From: a virus
Length of the DNA: 22,105 nucleotides
IMG/VR virus record: IMGVR_UViG_3300025326_000223
Location: 1-22,105 of that record
Reading direction: 5' to 3' (one strand)
Shown here: piece after piece, positions 15,124-22,105 of the stretch
Layout of the letters: the number at the start of each line of letters is the position of its first letter
Position numbering within the stretch: the first letter of the stretch is position 1
Position numbers and translations under genes: made by a program
The notes under the pieces: model-generated
Databases searched by the model: none
Seen by the model: only the letters and a program-made list of their open reading frames with translations
What the model was told of the DNA's origin: nothing

Positions 15124-15495
15124 TTACTCGATCACCAGATGGAAAGTGCCGGCCTTGACATTGCCGCCAGCCGCTATCACGATCTTGATGCGATCATTGG
15201 CAAGCGCGATCTTGTCGAGAACGGGCGTTCCGCCAGCTGCGTACAGGGACGGCACGCCGGATGTGGTGTGCGCGTCCTGGCGTGGTGCGCGCGTGGCGCT
15301 GGCGTTGACATCCGATTCCGTCCAAATCGTCTCGCCGGTCGCTTCGGAGGTGATCGTAAAATCCACTCCAGCGGCGAAGTCGGTCTTGACGTAACGGATC
15401 TGCGAAATCTTACCGGTCACGGTATCCGAGTAGGCGGTTGCCGATCCGTCTGCGGCGGTCGTGACGGCGACGACCAGGCGCTGCGCGTAGCTCAT
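15124..15495 (-). CDS. Small structural protein of the head accessory block, unknown function
   Basis: A 123-residue protein with ATG at 15493-15495, overlapping the previous TGA by one base. It is beta-rich with a recognisable phage pattern: RLVVAVTTAADGSATAYSD at the N-terminus, IRYVKTDFAAGVDFTITSEA in the middle, TIWTESDVNAS, and a terminal RIKIVIAAGGN. Proteins like this are found beside head fibre genes in siphoviruses and are annotated as hypothetical or structural. It is probably a virion surface component, inferred from position and composition. Confidence 0.75.
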   Translation of the reverse strand: MSYAQRLVVAVTTAADGSATAYSDTVTGKISQIRYVKTDFAAGVDFTITSEATGETIWTESDVNASATRAPRQDAHTTSGVPSLYAAGGTPVLDKIALANDRIKIVIAAGGNVKAGTFHLVIE

Positions 15496-15998
15496 CAGGC
15501 GATCCTGTAGCTGACGAACGTATCAGCCGCCGTCTTGCGCGTGCGGTACGTGGCCGAGTAGCCGGTGATGCCGCCCGTACTGGCATGCAGCGATTGCACG
15601 ATTGCGCCTCCGACGATGGTATGACCGGTGTCGGCAGTAATGGTGATCGTGTCAGCCGCAGCCAGGGCGCTGTTGATGATCGTCCAGTCGAAGCTGTCGC
15701 CAACCTCCATCGTCACGCCGGCATCGATCAGGGCGCCAGTCGGCAGCGTGTATGCAGCGGTCGCGCCGGTTGCGGTCGGGGTGGCAGTGATGATGCGTGT
15801 CAGCAGCTCGGCGATGGTCAGCGTGTTGGCGGCGGTCTTGACGGTGGGGGCGCCTTGGGCTTCGAACTTCTGGCCGCGAATGTTCAGTTGAGCGCCAGAT
15901 TTAACCGTAGCAGTGCCGCCGCTCTCGATATCCAGTGTGCCGCCAACGTGATCCGCCGCGCCGCCCTGGTCCGTGTAATTCAGTACGTTTGCCGACAT
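15495..15998 (-). CDS. Putative head fibre / capsid decoration protein
   Basis: A 167-residue protein starting at ATG 15996-15998 with an AAGGAG ribosome site. The N-terminus (VLNYTDQGGAADHVGGTLDI followed by ESGGTATVKSG) is the short repetitive pattern of phage head fibre proteins. The C-terminal half is a beta-rich domain (GDSFDWTIINSA, ADTITITADTGHTIVGG, TFVSYRIA). Such fibres attach to the capsid surface and are usually non-essential. The gene is preceded by a GC hairpin and lies in the accessory block after the capsid gene. Confidence 0.7.
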   Translation of the reverse strand: MSANVLNYTDQGGAADHVGGTLDIESGGTATVKSGAQLNIRGQKFEAQGAPTVKTAANTLTIAELLTRIITATPTATGATAAYTLPTGALIDAGVTMEVGDSFDWTIINSALAAADTITITADTGHTIVGGAIVQSLHASTGGITGYSATYRTRKTAADTFVSYRIA

Positions 15999-16021
15999 AT
16001 CAGCTCCTTAAATATTGGGAT

Positions 16022-16040
16022 GGGCGGCGCGTGGCCGCCC
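16022..16040 (-). other. GC hairpin between two head accessory genes
   Basis: A perfect 7-bp stem, GGGCGGC / GCCGCCC, around a 5-base loop lies between the stop at 16048 and the AAGGAG ribosome site of the head fibre gene. No T tract follows on the minus strand, so it does not look like an intrinsic terminator. It may protect mRNA ends or space translation. Confidence 0.5.
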
Positions 16041-16047
16041 AGGTGGA

Positions 16048-16494
16048 TTACGCCAGCGCGGGGCTGTAGATGGTGGACGACGCGACAACGGTCGAGCCCT
16101 GCGTGATCGGCAGGCTGTGGCTGTTGTACTGAATGGCGAAGATGCCATCGAACGGCGCATCGGCGGTGACGTGGAAGATTTGCGCTTCCAGGAACTGATA
16201 CGTCGGCTTGACGACATCCAGTGCGACGATTTTGTCGTCGTAGCTAGTGGCCGAGGCTGTGCCGCCAGCCGAGCCGGCCAGTAGCGCCATTGCCCCGGAA
16301 CTGTTGGTCGTGGCTCCAGCCACCTTCAGGGCCACAGCGGACGTGTCGAGCACGTTACCCATGGCGGCGAAGAACATGACGGACTCGTAGCCAGCCATAT
16401 CGATGATGTCGCATTTGGTCGGAGTGGCTGACGCCGAGCCGGCGCCATCGACTTTGATGCGGGTAATTTTTACATTGCGAAGCAGGTTATACAT
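16048..16494 (-). CDS. Small structural protein downstream of the capsid gene (decoration-like)
   Basis: A 148-residue protein with ATG at 16492-16494 and an AAAAGGAAA ribosome site. It shows a phage pattern seen next to capsid genes: LLRNVKITRI at the start, IIDMAGYESVMFFAAMG near residues 30-46, an Ala/Gly/Ser-rich centre, VKPTYQFLEAQIF, and DGIFAIQYNSH near the end. It is beta-rich without signal peptide or enzyme motifs. A capsid-associated role is inferred from its position directly after the major capsid gene. Confidence 0.7.
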   Translation of the reverse strand: MYNLLRNVKITRIKVDGAGSASATPTKCDIIDMAGYESVMFFAAMGNVLDTSAVALKVAGATTNSSGAMALLAGSAGGTASATSYDDKIVALDVVKPTYQFLEAQIFHVTADAPFDGIFAIQYNSHSLPITQGSTVVASSTIYSPALA

Positions 16495-16513
16495 GATGCG
16501 TTTCCTTTTGGTG

Positions 16514-16530
16514 CCCCGGCTGGGCCGGGG
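16514..16530 (-). other. GC hairpin after the major capsid gene
   Basis: A perfect 7-bp stem, CCCCGGC / GCCGGGG, with a 3-base loop lies 26 bases after the capsid stop. It is followed by CACCAAAAGGAAA rather than a T tract, so it is not a standard terminator. A role as 3' stabiliser or weak attenuator is possible. Confidence 0.5.
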
Positions 16531-16556
16531 TGCTACTTATTGGGATTTGCTGGCGA

Positions 16557-17837
16557 TTACACGGCGCACTTGAGCTTGCGGATTGCCTCGGCAAGCACGA
16601 CCATTCCGCCGAGACGACGGCGGAACAGGAACCGGATGTTGCCGCTGGTCGCCTGCGTGAACGGGTCGCGCAGCATGCTCATGGCGATGCGGTCAACCAG
16701 CGAGTACGCGCGCTGGAAGTCGCCGTAAGCGACTGGATAGGCGTTCGCGCCCTCCGATGGCATGTCAGGGCACTCGCAGTACGGATCGCCATCGATGGTG
16801 TTTGGCGCGCCGTTGGCGATGCCGGACATCCACAGATATTGGCCGTTGCCGTCTTTCAGGCGACGGATCGCGCCAAGAGTGGTGCGATTCATACACCACG
16901 TCGCATTGCGGGCATATGCGCTCTTGATGTCGTGTTTCACCGTCAAGAGACCATCCGCCGTGATGGTCGCAGCGGCACCACTGTTCGTGGACGCAACGTC
17001 GGCGTTCACGAGGATGCCTTCCGGCTTGCCGACCCCGGTACCATTGATGAACGCGGCACCCTCGGCCACCGCAAACTGCTCGGTTGCCTCGAACGAGATT
17101 TCGGATTCCAGATTGAACGCACTGTCTTCCAGGTTCTGCTGGGAGATGTCGATCAGCGCATACATTTCATGCGTGAAGAGTTCCAGCATGCCCCAGGCGA
17201 GGCCAGTGGTTTCGGTGCGGGCGCCTTGCTCGGCAGTCCATTGCGCGGCGAACTGGCCGGTGCGCTTCGGCAGCAGGATCGACTTCGATCCGGTCGTGCG
17301 GACGCGCGCCAATTGGCGGGCCGGGCTCATCAGGGTTACGGTCTTGATGATTTCCTTGGAATACTCGGCCGGAGCGAGATAGCCGCCGCTCGCGTCATTC
17401 GACACGGACAGCGATTTGTATTCGGCCTCGACATCGGCCAGCGCCTTTTGCTGCTCCGGCGACAGGTTGATAATGCCCTTCTGGTGCGCATCGACCACGG
17501 CGCGCGCCCACAGATTAACGTCGTGCTTTTTCTTCTCGCCGATTGCGCCAAGCCCTTGGCGGTTGAATTTGGCTTCGAGTTCTTCGACGGCGAGAAGAGC
17601 TTCGGCGGCGGCGGCCTTGGCCTGCTTGACTTCAGCTTCGGCTGCGACGAACTTGGCGCTCACCGACTCGCCGGACGACAAGCCGTCTTTTTCGATCTTG
17701 GCAAGCTTGGCTTCCAGATCGCCAACAGCCTTGCCGTCAGCCTTGGCCTTCACCAGTTCGTCGTTGGTTTTCTTGAACTCTTCCCAGGCTTTGCCTTGGG
17801 TTTCGATGATGCTCTTTACTTCTGCGAGGTCGGACAT
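16557..17837 (-). CDS. Major capsid protein (HK97 gp5-like)
   Basis: A 426-residue protein. The start is taken at ATG 17835-17837 (MSDLAEVKSIIE) with an AAAGGA site about 6 bases upstream. The longer frame to TTG 17870 would begin inside a terminator hairpin. Residues 1-100 are a coiled-coil delta (scaffold) domain rich in Ala, Lys and Glu. The capsid fold starts around 143-156 (LSVSNDASGGYLAP). It continues with TGQFAAQWTAEQGARTE, LFTHEMYALIDISQQNLEDS and FINGTGVGKPEGIL, typical of gp5-like proteins. The delta domain would be removed by the adjacent protease during maturation. The gene is flanked by hairpins on both sides. Confidence 0.95.
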   Translation of the reverse strand: MSDLAEVKSIIETQGKAWEEFKKTNDELVKAKADGKAVGDLEAKLAKIEKDGLSSGESVSAKFVAAEAEVKQAKAAAAEALLAVEELEAKFNRQGLGAIGEKKKHDVNLWARAVVDAHQKGIINLSPEQQKALADVEAEYKSLSVSNDASGGYLAPAEYSKEIIKTVTLMSPARQLARVRTTGSKSILLPKRTGQFAAQWTAEQGARTETTGLAWGMLELFTHEMYALIDISQQNLEDSAFNLESEISFEATEQFAVAEGAAFINGTGVGKPEGILVNADVASTNSGAAATITADGLLTVKHDIKSAYARNATWCMNRTTLGAIRRLKDGNGQYLWMSGIANGAPNTIDGDPYCECPDMPSEGANAYPVAYGDFQRAYSLVDRIAMSMLRDPFTQATSGNIRFLFRRRLGGMVVLAEAIRKLKCAV

Positions 17838-17854
17838 AATTTTCCTTTGGGCGT

Positions 17855-17877
17855 AAAAAAACCGGCTCAAGGCCGGT
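17855..17877 (-). terminator. Intrinsic terminator between prohead protease and capsid genes
   Basis: The minus strand ACCGGC-CTTGA-GCCGGT gives a 6-bp perfect stem with a 5-base loop, merging into seven T residues (17855-17861). It lies in the 60-base gap between the two genes, immediately before the capsid ribosome site. As an internal terminator it implies antitermination or partial read-through. Confidence 0.8.
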
Positions 17878-17897
17878 CGATGGGGTTGGTGTTTGGC

Positions 17898-18602
17898 TTA
17901 TGCGGCCAGTGATGCGCCTCGGCGTTTCAGCGCTTCGGCAATTTGCTGCATTTCGCCCCCATCGGAATCACTCCGTCCGAGGCAGTCCTTCACTCTGGTG
18001 ACAAACACCAAAGCTTCGCTTTTCGACATGCCACAAGAATCCCTCAAGTGGCGCTCTGCATCGGCAAGCGAATCGATTTCTTCCAGCGACTTGACGCCGG
18101 TAATGCGGGCAAGTCCGTTCATTGGGCGCGTGACTGGCGACACCTCAACCAAGTCAATGCGTTTAAGGCGGCGGCGCGGCTCGTCTGGCGATGTTCGCGG
18201 CGTCACTTCCTTGGCGATGTAGCCGATACTCAAGCTGTCGATGGCTGGGCGTGGCGTCATCTTCATGAGCTTGTACATTTCGATGCCGCGCGGCGTGTCG
18301 GCAAACTTGCCAGCCACTTTCAGGCCATGCCCATCTTCGGCAAAGTCAGTCCATACACCGATTGGCGTCAAGTCCTCGGCAGTCAGGCCCATGCCGCCAT
18401 GCTGCGACATCATCGCGGGCCAGCGCTGCTTACCTGACTTCACATCGGAGAGGAACGCGGCGAACGCGCCCGGCTCGATCATGTCGCCACCAGCATCGAC
18501 GTTGTTGAAAACTGCGCCGTAGCCGGTAAAGCTCATGGCATCGTCGCCAGTATCGGGTCCGAGCAATTTAATCTCGACCAGCCCGCAATTCAGTCGTTCC
18601 AT
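17898..18602 (-). CDS. Prohead protease (HK97 gp4-like, peptidase family U35/S78)
   Basis: A 234-residue protein starting at ATG 18600-18602, with an AAGGAG site lying inside the last codons of the portal gene. The N-terminal ~165 residues carry the serine protease core: FTGYGAVFNNVDAGGDMI (residues 25-42), candidate catalytic His68 in MMSQHGG, Ser125 in DSLSIGY, and Glu153 in LVEVSPVTRPMN. The C-terminal part (EEIDSLADAERHLRDSCG onward) is helical and resembles the tail of related proteases. It cleaves the scaffold domain of the capsid protein during prohead maturation. The position between portal and capsid is standard. Confidence 0.93.
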   Translation of the reverse strand: MERLNCGLVEIKLLGPDTGDDAMSFTGYGAVFNNVDAGGDMIEPGAFAAFLSDVKSGKQRWPAMMSQHGGMGLTAEDLTPIGVWTDFAEDGHGLKVAGKFADTPRGIEMYKLMKMTPRPAIDSLSIGYIAKEVTPRTSPDEPRRRLKRIDLVEVSPVTRPMNGLARITGVKSLEEIDSLADAERHLRDSCGMSKSEALVFVTRVKDCLGRSDSDGGEMQQIAEALKRRGASLAA

Positions 18603-18604
18603 AT

Positions 18605-19828
18605 TTACTCCTTGGTAGGGGCTTGCCCCAACTGCGCGGCCGTGATGTCGGCCATGTTCATCGGGACGAAGTATTTTTCGCCGCCTTCGTAGGGATTCAT
18701 GTCTTCCAGCGCGCGAATGCCATTCGGGTTGATCGCGCCAATACTGAACATCTTGACGTAGTATTCAGCGCGCGATTTTGCATCGCCGCGTAGCAGCCCT
18801 TGCACTGAAAGTTTTGAAAAATAGCCCTCGTCAAACTCTTTTGGCGTCAGCAAATCGCGGTCGGTCGTTTGCTCCCACCGCTCAACCCAGGGGCCGAGCG
18901 AGTGGACAACGTGAGCGATGAAAAACTGTTCAGCAGATGCGAAAGTGGCTGTTTTGTCTGCGAAGCCGGCCATTTGCGGGAAAACACGCATAAACCGGCA
19001 GATTTCAGCAATTTGCAGCTCGCGCGTGCGGATATGCTCGGCATCTACGCCGGTCATGGACATCTGCGAAAACGTCGCGCCCTGGTCGAGGACCAGTGTT
19101 TTGTACGAATTCGCGCCTGTGCTGGCCTCTTGAAACGCTTTTTTCAGCGCAGCGCGTCCAGCCTCTTTCAGCTCGCCATCCATGGAAATGATGCCAGCCG
19201 CTTTCGCGCCGTTTTTGTGGAACCGCGAGTGCGTTTCCTCGGTGGCCAGCGCCAAGCCGAGCGCTTCGCGCGCCAGGTCGATGACATCAAGACCTTCGAC
19301 GCCATCCCATGATGGGCCGCGCAGATGAAAGATCGACGTGCGCGGAAACGGGCGCTCAAGGCCATCTGGCATCCGAATCCAGTATGTGAGCGCAGTATCC
19401 GCGCCCTGCTCGATGCGCACGCGGTCGGGCATCACCGGCAGCAGTTCACGCACCTTGCCGCCGACGCGGTTGATGACGGCGTATCCGCCCTTGGCGAAGA
19501 TCGCGTGATACATCATCGTTTCGCGGAACTGAAACGGCGTCATCCAGTCGTTGGGTCGGCGAGCCAGGACGCGATACATCGGATTCTCGCGGGCGGCTCG
19601 ACTGCCTTCGCCGTCCTCCTGCATCAACTTGAACGGAATCTGCGCAATGCCTTCCGCCAGCACGCGCCCACATGAGAACGCGACCGACACGCGCAGGGCG
19701 TTTTTCCAGTTGACGGACGGACCGGCCTTGCTCGAAGCGCCACCAGCAACCAGATCCCACAGCGCATCGAAGCTCACGCCCTTGCGCTCACCCGGCCCGC
19801 CAAGCAGCGATGTTAGAAAATTACTCAC
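18605..19828 (-). CDS. Portal protein (HK97 gp3-like)
   Basis: About 407 residues. The start is taken at GTG 19826-19828 (MSNFLTSLLGG) because a GAGG site lies 8 bases upstream. A GTG two codons earlier is too close to it. Portal family signatures are WKNALRVSVAFSCGRVLAEG at about 42-61, NDWMTPFQFRETMMYHAI near 93, LPVMPDRVRI near 129, IFHLRGPSWDGVEGLDVI near 165, and FASAEQFFIAHVVHSLGPWV near 296. It forms the ring through which terminase pumps DNA. Its start overlaps the small membrane protein gene by 8 bases. Confidence 0.95.
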   Translation of the reverse strand: MSNFLTSLLGGPGERKGVSFDALWDLVAGGASSKAGPSVNWKNALRVSVAFSCGRVLAEGIAQIPFKLMQEDGEGSRAARENPMYRVLARRPNDWMTPFQFRETMMYHAIFAKGGYAVINRVGGKVRELLPVMPDRVRIEQGADTALTYWIRMPDGLERPFPRTSIFHLRGPSWDGVEGLDVIDLAREALGLALATEETHSRFHKNGAKAAGIISMDGELKEAGRAALKKAFQEASTGANSYKTLVLDQGATFSQMSMTGVDAEHIRTRELQIAEICRFMRVFPQMAGFADKTATFASAEQFFIAHVVHSLGPWVERWEQTTDRDLLTPKEFDEGYFSKLSVQGLLRGDAKSRAEYYVKMFSIGAINPNGIRALEDMNPYEGGEKYFVPMNMADITAAQLGQAPTKE

Positions 19829-19982
19829 CCGCACCGCCTCGCATGTGTCCGATCAAGCCCATCGACAGCATCAGCAAGCCGCCGACGATCAGGCCGGCAG
19901 GCTGGTAGATCATGCCAGCGCCGACGCTGACGAGAGCGCCGCCAGCAAGGACGGCGCCTGCTCGGATGGTTTGTGGTGTCAT
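19821..19982 (-). CDS. Small hydrophobic (membrane) protein between terL and portal
   Basis: A 53-residue frame: ATG at 19980-19982 overlaps the terL TGA stop as ATGA, and TAA lies at 19821-19823. The product starts MTPQTIRAGAVLAGGALVSV and ends GHMRGGAGE. Two hydrophobic stretches (about 8-24 and 28-45) are separated by a Tyr-Gln-Pro turn, which fits a two-helix membrane hairpin. Tight coupling to both neighbours supports a real gene. Function is unknown. Small membrane proteins at this place occur in other phages, but no role can be assigned from this sequence. Confidence 0.65.
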   Translation of the reverse strand: MTPQTIRAGAVLAGGALVSVGAGMIYQPAGLIVGGLLMLSMGLIGHMRGGAGE

Positions 19983-21679
19983 AGGAATAGGGGTTCTGAA
20001 TCGTTTAGGTAGGAGCCTGAACCGGGCGCCGCTGGATTCAGCGACATCAGCGTTACGGCGTCAAAAATTGCCATCACCGGGTCGATCTTCGCCTTGCCAG
20101 ATGCGGCCTTGGTGACTGAAATTGCATTGCCTCGATCTTCCACGCGGCAGTTGCTGACGCTCCATGCCATCAGCGGGCTGGCGCCGTGGATCATTTCGCC
20201 GCCCGCAATGCGCCGCTCTGTCGTCTTGATCGCGCCGTTGAGCTTCCATCCTTGCGACACGGCGACGATGTGATCCATCGTCAGGCCGCGATCAGTCGAA
20301 ACAAGCTCGTTGACGATGTCGTTAATGCCGGCAGCGTCAACGCCAATGCCCATCTTTTCCGGCAGCAGGCCAGCATCGCGCACACGGCAGATGATGTCTG
20401 CAACGGCAGCCACATCATCACCAGGGCGCGCAACAATAGTCAGGTCGCCAGCCTTTTGAAAGTCCAGCAGGGCCGGCGCGATTTCCTTGCGGCGCTCTAG
20501 CGCGATCTTGTGCGCCCACGCGTGCCCCCAATGCAGCCAGCGCCCGGTGTCACGTTCGCGCCCGATAATGGCAAGGCCAAGCAAGTCATCCAGCCCGCCG
20601 CCGTCGATACCGATGATGACAACTTCGCATCGATCAAGCAGGGATTCGAGCGTCAGACTGCTGTCGCCAGCAGCCTCCCAAAAGTCAGCGCCGACCCAGC
20701 GGTCGGATCGCAGCGCAAGGCCAATTTCTACATTTAGGTGCTTTGCCAGGAAGCCGCGAACCGAAGCTTCGCCGTCATTCTCGGCCTTGCGCATCTCACG
20801 CTCAAGGAATCCCCTATCGACTGAATAGCCGATGTTCGGATTAACCATGCCGAAGTTTGCCGGGTTGCGATCCTGCCCTGATGCGATGATGTCTGGCGGG
20901 TATTCGTAGATGATGGGCACGAACGCCTCATCGACTACGATCCCGTCGCGCACGTCGCGGGCATACTGCAATTTCTGCTTAAACACTCCAGCGGGCGGGT
21001 CGTCGCTCTGCGTCGTGATGTAGATAACGAAGCCCTCGGGCCGCGACGCCAGGCCGCCTGTTGCCTCGCGCAGCATGGCCTCGGCGTTCGCCTGCTTCCC
21101 GAATAGCCAGAGTTCCTCGATCAGCGTACCGACCGACTTCTTGCCCGATACCGTGTTCGAATCTGCCGCTGACACCTTCAGGCTGCCGTTATTCTCGCGG
21201 CTCGTGATCGTCTTTACGTGCGTTTGCACCTGCAGCAAATCTTCGAGCGTGTCATCCTTGCGCACCATGTCGCGCGCCGGGGCGAAGCTGTTGTTCGCCA
21301 CTTCCAGGGTCGGGGCAAGTATCGTAAATTCTGCCGACTCGCGCCAATTCCGAATCAGGGCGGTCAGCATGATTGCCGCCGCAATCGTTGACTTCGAATT
21401 CTTCTTCGGGATCAGGACAAACCACTCAGTAATGAGTCTGCGCCCGGATTCCGCGTCGTACGCCCCGAAGATCGAAGCGGCTAGATCAAACACCCATGGC
21501 GCGCACGCATCGGCGATTGTCGGCGAACCAGGCGCGTCAACGATGCGAAGCTCGCGCATCACCTCTAGCGCCGCCTCGGCCTCGCCTGGGAAGATTGGCG
21601 GTGGGATAATGGATCGACCAGCCTTGAGCCTATCGGCCCAATCGAGGCATGCCGTACTCCACTTCGGGGTATCGCTCAC
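19979..21679 (-). CDS. terL: Terminase large subunit (HK97 type)
   Basis: A 566-residue DNA packaging motor. The start is GTG 21677-21679, overlapping the terS stop as GTGA. The N-terminal ATPase has a Walker A-like loop at 91-98 (PKKNSKST) after WFVLI, the Walker B region at 186-190 (LIEEL), and the motif III region around YITTQSDD (220-227). The C-terminal nuclease domain starts near GIDGGGLDDLLG (357-368), with candidate metal-binding Asp359 and Asp364/365, a second acidic site in GVDAAGI, and a late KIDPVMAIFDAV. It cuts concatemeric DNA and powers translocation through the portal. The Walker A loop has Ser where many terminases have Gly, and Walker B ends in Glu-Glu rather than Asp-Glu. 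Confidence 0.95.
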   Translation of the reverse strand: MSDTPKWSTACLDWADRLKAGRSIIPPPIFPGEAEAALEVMRELRIVDAPGSPTIADACAPWVFDLAASIFGAYDAESGRRLITEWFVLIPKKNSKSTIAAAIMLTALIRNWRESAEFTILAPTLEVANNSFAPARDMVRKDDTLEDLLQVQTHVKTITSRENNGSLKVSAADSNTVSGKKSVGTLIEELWLFGKQANAEAMLREATGGLASRPEGFVIYITTQSDDPPAGVFKQKLQYARDVRDGIVVDEAFVPIIYEYPPDIIASGQDRNPANFGMVNPNIGYSVDRGFLEREMRKAENDGEASVRGFLAKHLNVEIGLALRSDRWVGADFWEAAGDSSLTLESLLDRCEVVIIGIDGGGLDDLLGLAIIGRERDTGRWLHWGHAWAHKIALERRKEIAPALLDFQKAGDLTIVARPGDDVAAVADIICRVRDAGLLPEKMGIGVDAAGINDIVNELVSTDRGLTMDHIVAVSQGWKLNGAIKTTERRIAGGEMIHGASPLMAWSVSNCRVEDRGNAISVTKAASGKAKIDPVMAIFDAVTLMSLNPAAPGSGSYLNDSEPLFL

Positions 21680-22032
21680 TTATTGTTGACCACAAGCTTG
21701 GGCGCAGCTGCCGGCGCGAATTTGCTGCGCGCTGCCGTCTTTGCCGCTTCCTGCTTCTGCTCCTTCTTGCCGCCCTCGCCCATCTTCGTGTGGACGAATG
21801 GCGCGGCAGCTACGGCCATGCGGTCGCGTCGCCCATCATCGGCCTCGTCGCTATTCATGATCTTGAGCATGTAGTCCAGCGGGGTCAGTTTCGCGCCACT
21901 GGCATCATGCGCCGCAGCACTCGGAATTCCATCCCGCGAACCCTGCTTGCGAACCTCTTTCTTCGCCGGCTCCTTGCTCGCCCGCGAAGTCTTGGGGCGG
22001 CCAGCGCCGACCCTGGCGCCACCTCTAGCCAT
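21676..22032 (-). CDS. terS: Terminase small subunit
   Basis: A 118-residue protein starting at ATG 22030-22032 with a GAGGT site 7 bases upstream. The N-terminus MARGGARVGAGRPKT is typical of phage small terminases. Residues 48-80 (AKLTPLDYMLKIMNSDEADD, then RRDRMAVAAAPFVHTK) form the conserved helical region. The C-terminal ~35 residues are lysine- and alanine-rich, ending in KLVVNNK. It would recognise the packaging site and load DNA onto the large subunit. Its start region overlaps a 21-bp tandem repeat that could be a binding site. Confidence 0.9.
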   Translation of the reverse strand: MARGGARVGAGRPKTSRASKEPAKKEVRKQGSRDGIPSAAAHDASGAKLTPLDYMLKIMNSDEADDGRRDRMAVAAAPFVHTKMGEGGKKEQKQEAAKTAARSKFAPAAAPKLVVNNK

Positions 22033-22073
22033 TTGAATACCTCGTTTGATTGTTTGAATTCGCCCTTTGATTA
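22032..22073. repeat. Two-unit 21-bp tandem repeat overlapping the terS start region
   Basis: Plus-strand units at 22032-22052 and 22053-22073 match at 16 of 21 positions. Each has two TTTGA boxes 13 bases apart, so boxes occur at 22032, 22045, 22053 and 22066. The last box continues into a palindrome, TTTGATTAATTCAAA (22066-22080). The terS ribosome site lies between the first two boxes. The spacing of 21 bp is two helical turns. A protein-binding site is inferred. Confidence 0.55.
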
Positions 22074-22105
22074 ATTCAAAAAGGGGGAAATTTTCTACGG
22101 ATGGG
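22074..22105. other. AT-rich leader at the right edge
   Basis: About 30 bases with an A/T-rich stretch around a run of five G (five C on the minus strand). No gene is seen and no promoter can be called with confidence. It may be part of a promoter or packaging region that continues beyond the window. Confidence 0.3.

Noticed and set aside
17838-17870. Longer capsid start at TTG 17870
   Set aside because: It starts inside a terminator; the ATG at 17837 has a good AAAGGA site.
16530-17912. Long open frame of 460 codons on the plus strand opposite the capsid gene
   Set aside because: It mirrors the capsid gene, has a composition typical of the antisense of a GC-rich gene, no family resemblance and no ribosome site. 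The minus-strand frame is a clear capsid protein.
1-22105. Search for tRNA genes, CRISPR arrays, insertion sequences, integrase and attachment sites
   Set aside because: None was seen. Coding density is very high, gaps are short and explained by hairpins and ribosome sites, so there is no evidence whether this is an integrated prophage or a free phage genome.

Overview
The window reads as the late morphogenesis (DNA packaging, head, tail) block of a siphovirus or prophage of the HK97 type. All credible genes lie on the minus strand, so the operon runs from right (22105) to left (1). Base composition is about 60% GC over most of the window, and nothing here is host-specific. A betaproteobacterial host is a plausible guess from composition and the general look of the proteins, but it is a guess. 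No tRNA, rRNA, CRISPR array, insertion sequence, integrase, lysis or replication gene was seen.

Layout in transcription order: an AT-rich leader with a 21-bp tandem repeat, small terminase (terS), large terminase (terL), a 53-residue membrane protein, portal, prohead protease, then a terminator hairpin and the major capsid protein. Next comes an accessory block of four small structural genes (one probably a head fibre). A GIY-YIG homing endonuclease follows, inserted at the very start of the head-tail connector gene. Then come connector, head closure protein, HK97 gp10-type protein, a two-domain enzyme (MptE/DUF115-like domain fused to an SAM methyltransferase) and a tail completion protein. 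After tandem terminator hairpins come the tail tube gene and the tail assembly chaperone pair, joined by a -1 ribosomal frameshift. Another terminator precedes a 1745-residue tape measure protein. The left end holds a conserved tail protein, a fibre-like protein, a fibre-assembly-like protein, and a receptor-binding-type tail protein that runs off the left edge.

The genes form one tightly packed assembly line. Most neighbours overlap by 1 to 11 bases (ATGA, TGATG and TAATG junctions). Gaps with hairpins occur around the genes whose products are needed in very different amounts: capsid, tail tube and tape measure.

The most unusual points are these. (1) The homing endonuclease has captured the first 17 codons of the connector gene, and a recoded second copy of those codons restores the connector downstream. 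(2) The same roughly 80-residue beta-rich domain is inserted in both the connector and a tail protein. (3) A two-domain modification enzyme sits between head-completion and tail-completion genes. (4) A slippery heptamer lies directly against the stop codon of the tail chaperone gene. (5) A two-unit 21-bp repeat overlaps the terS start region. (6) The partial tail protein at the left edge has a nested, lower-GC architecture.
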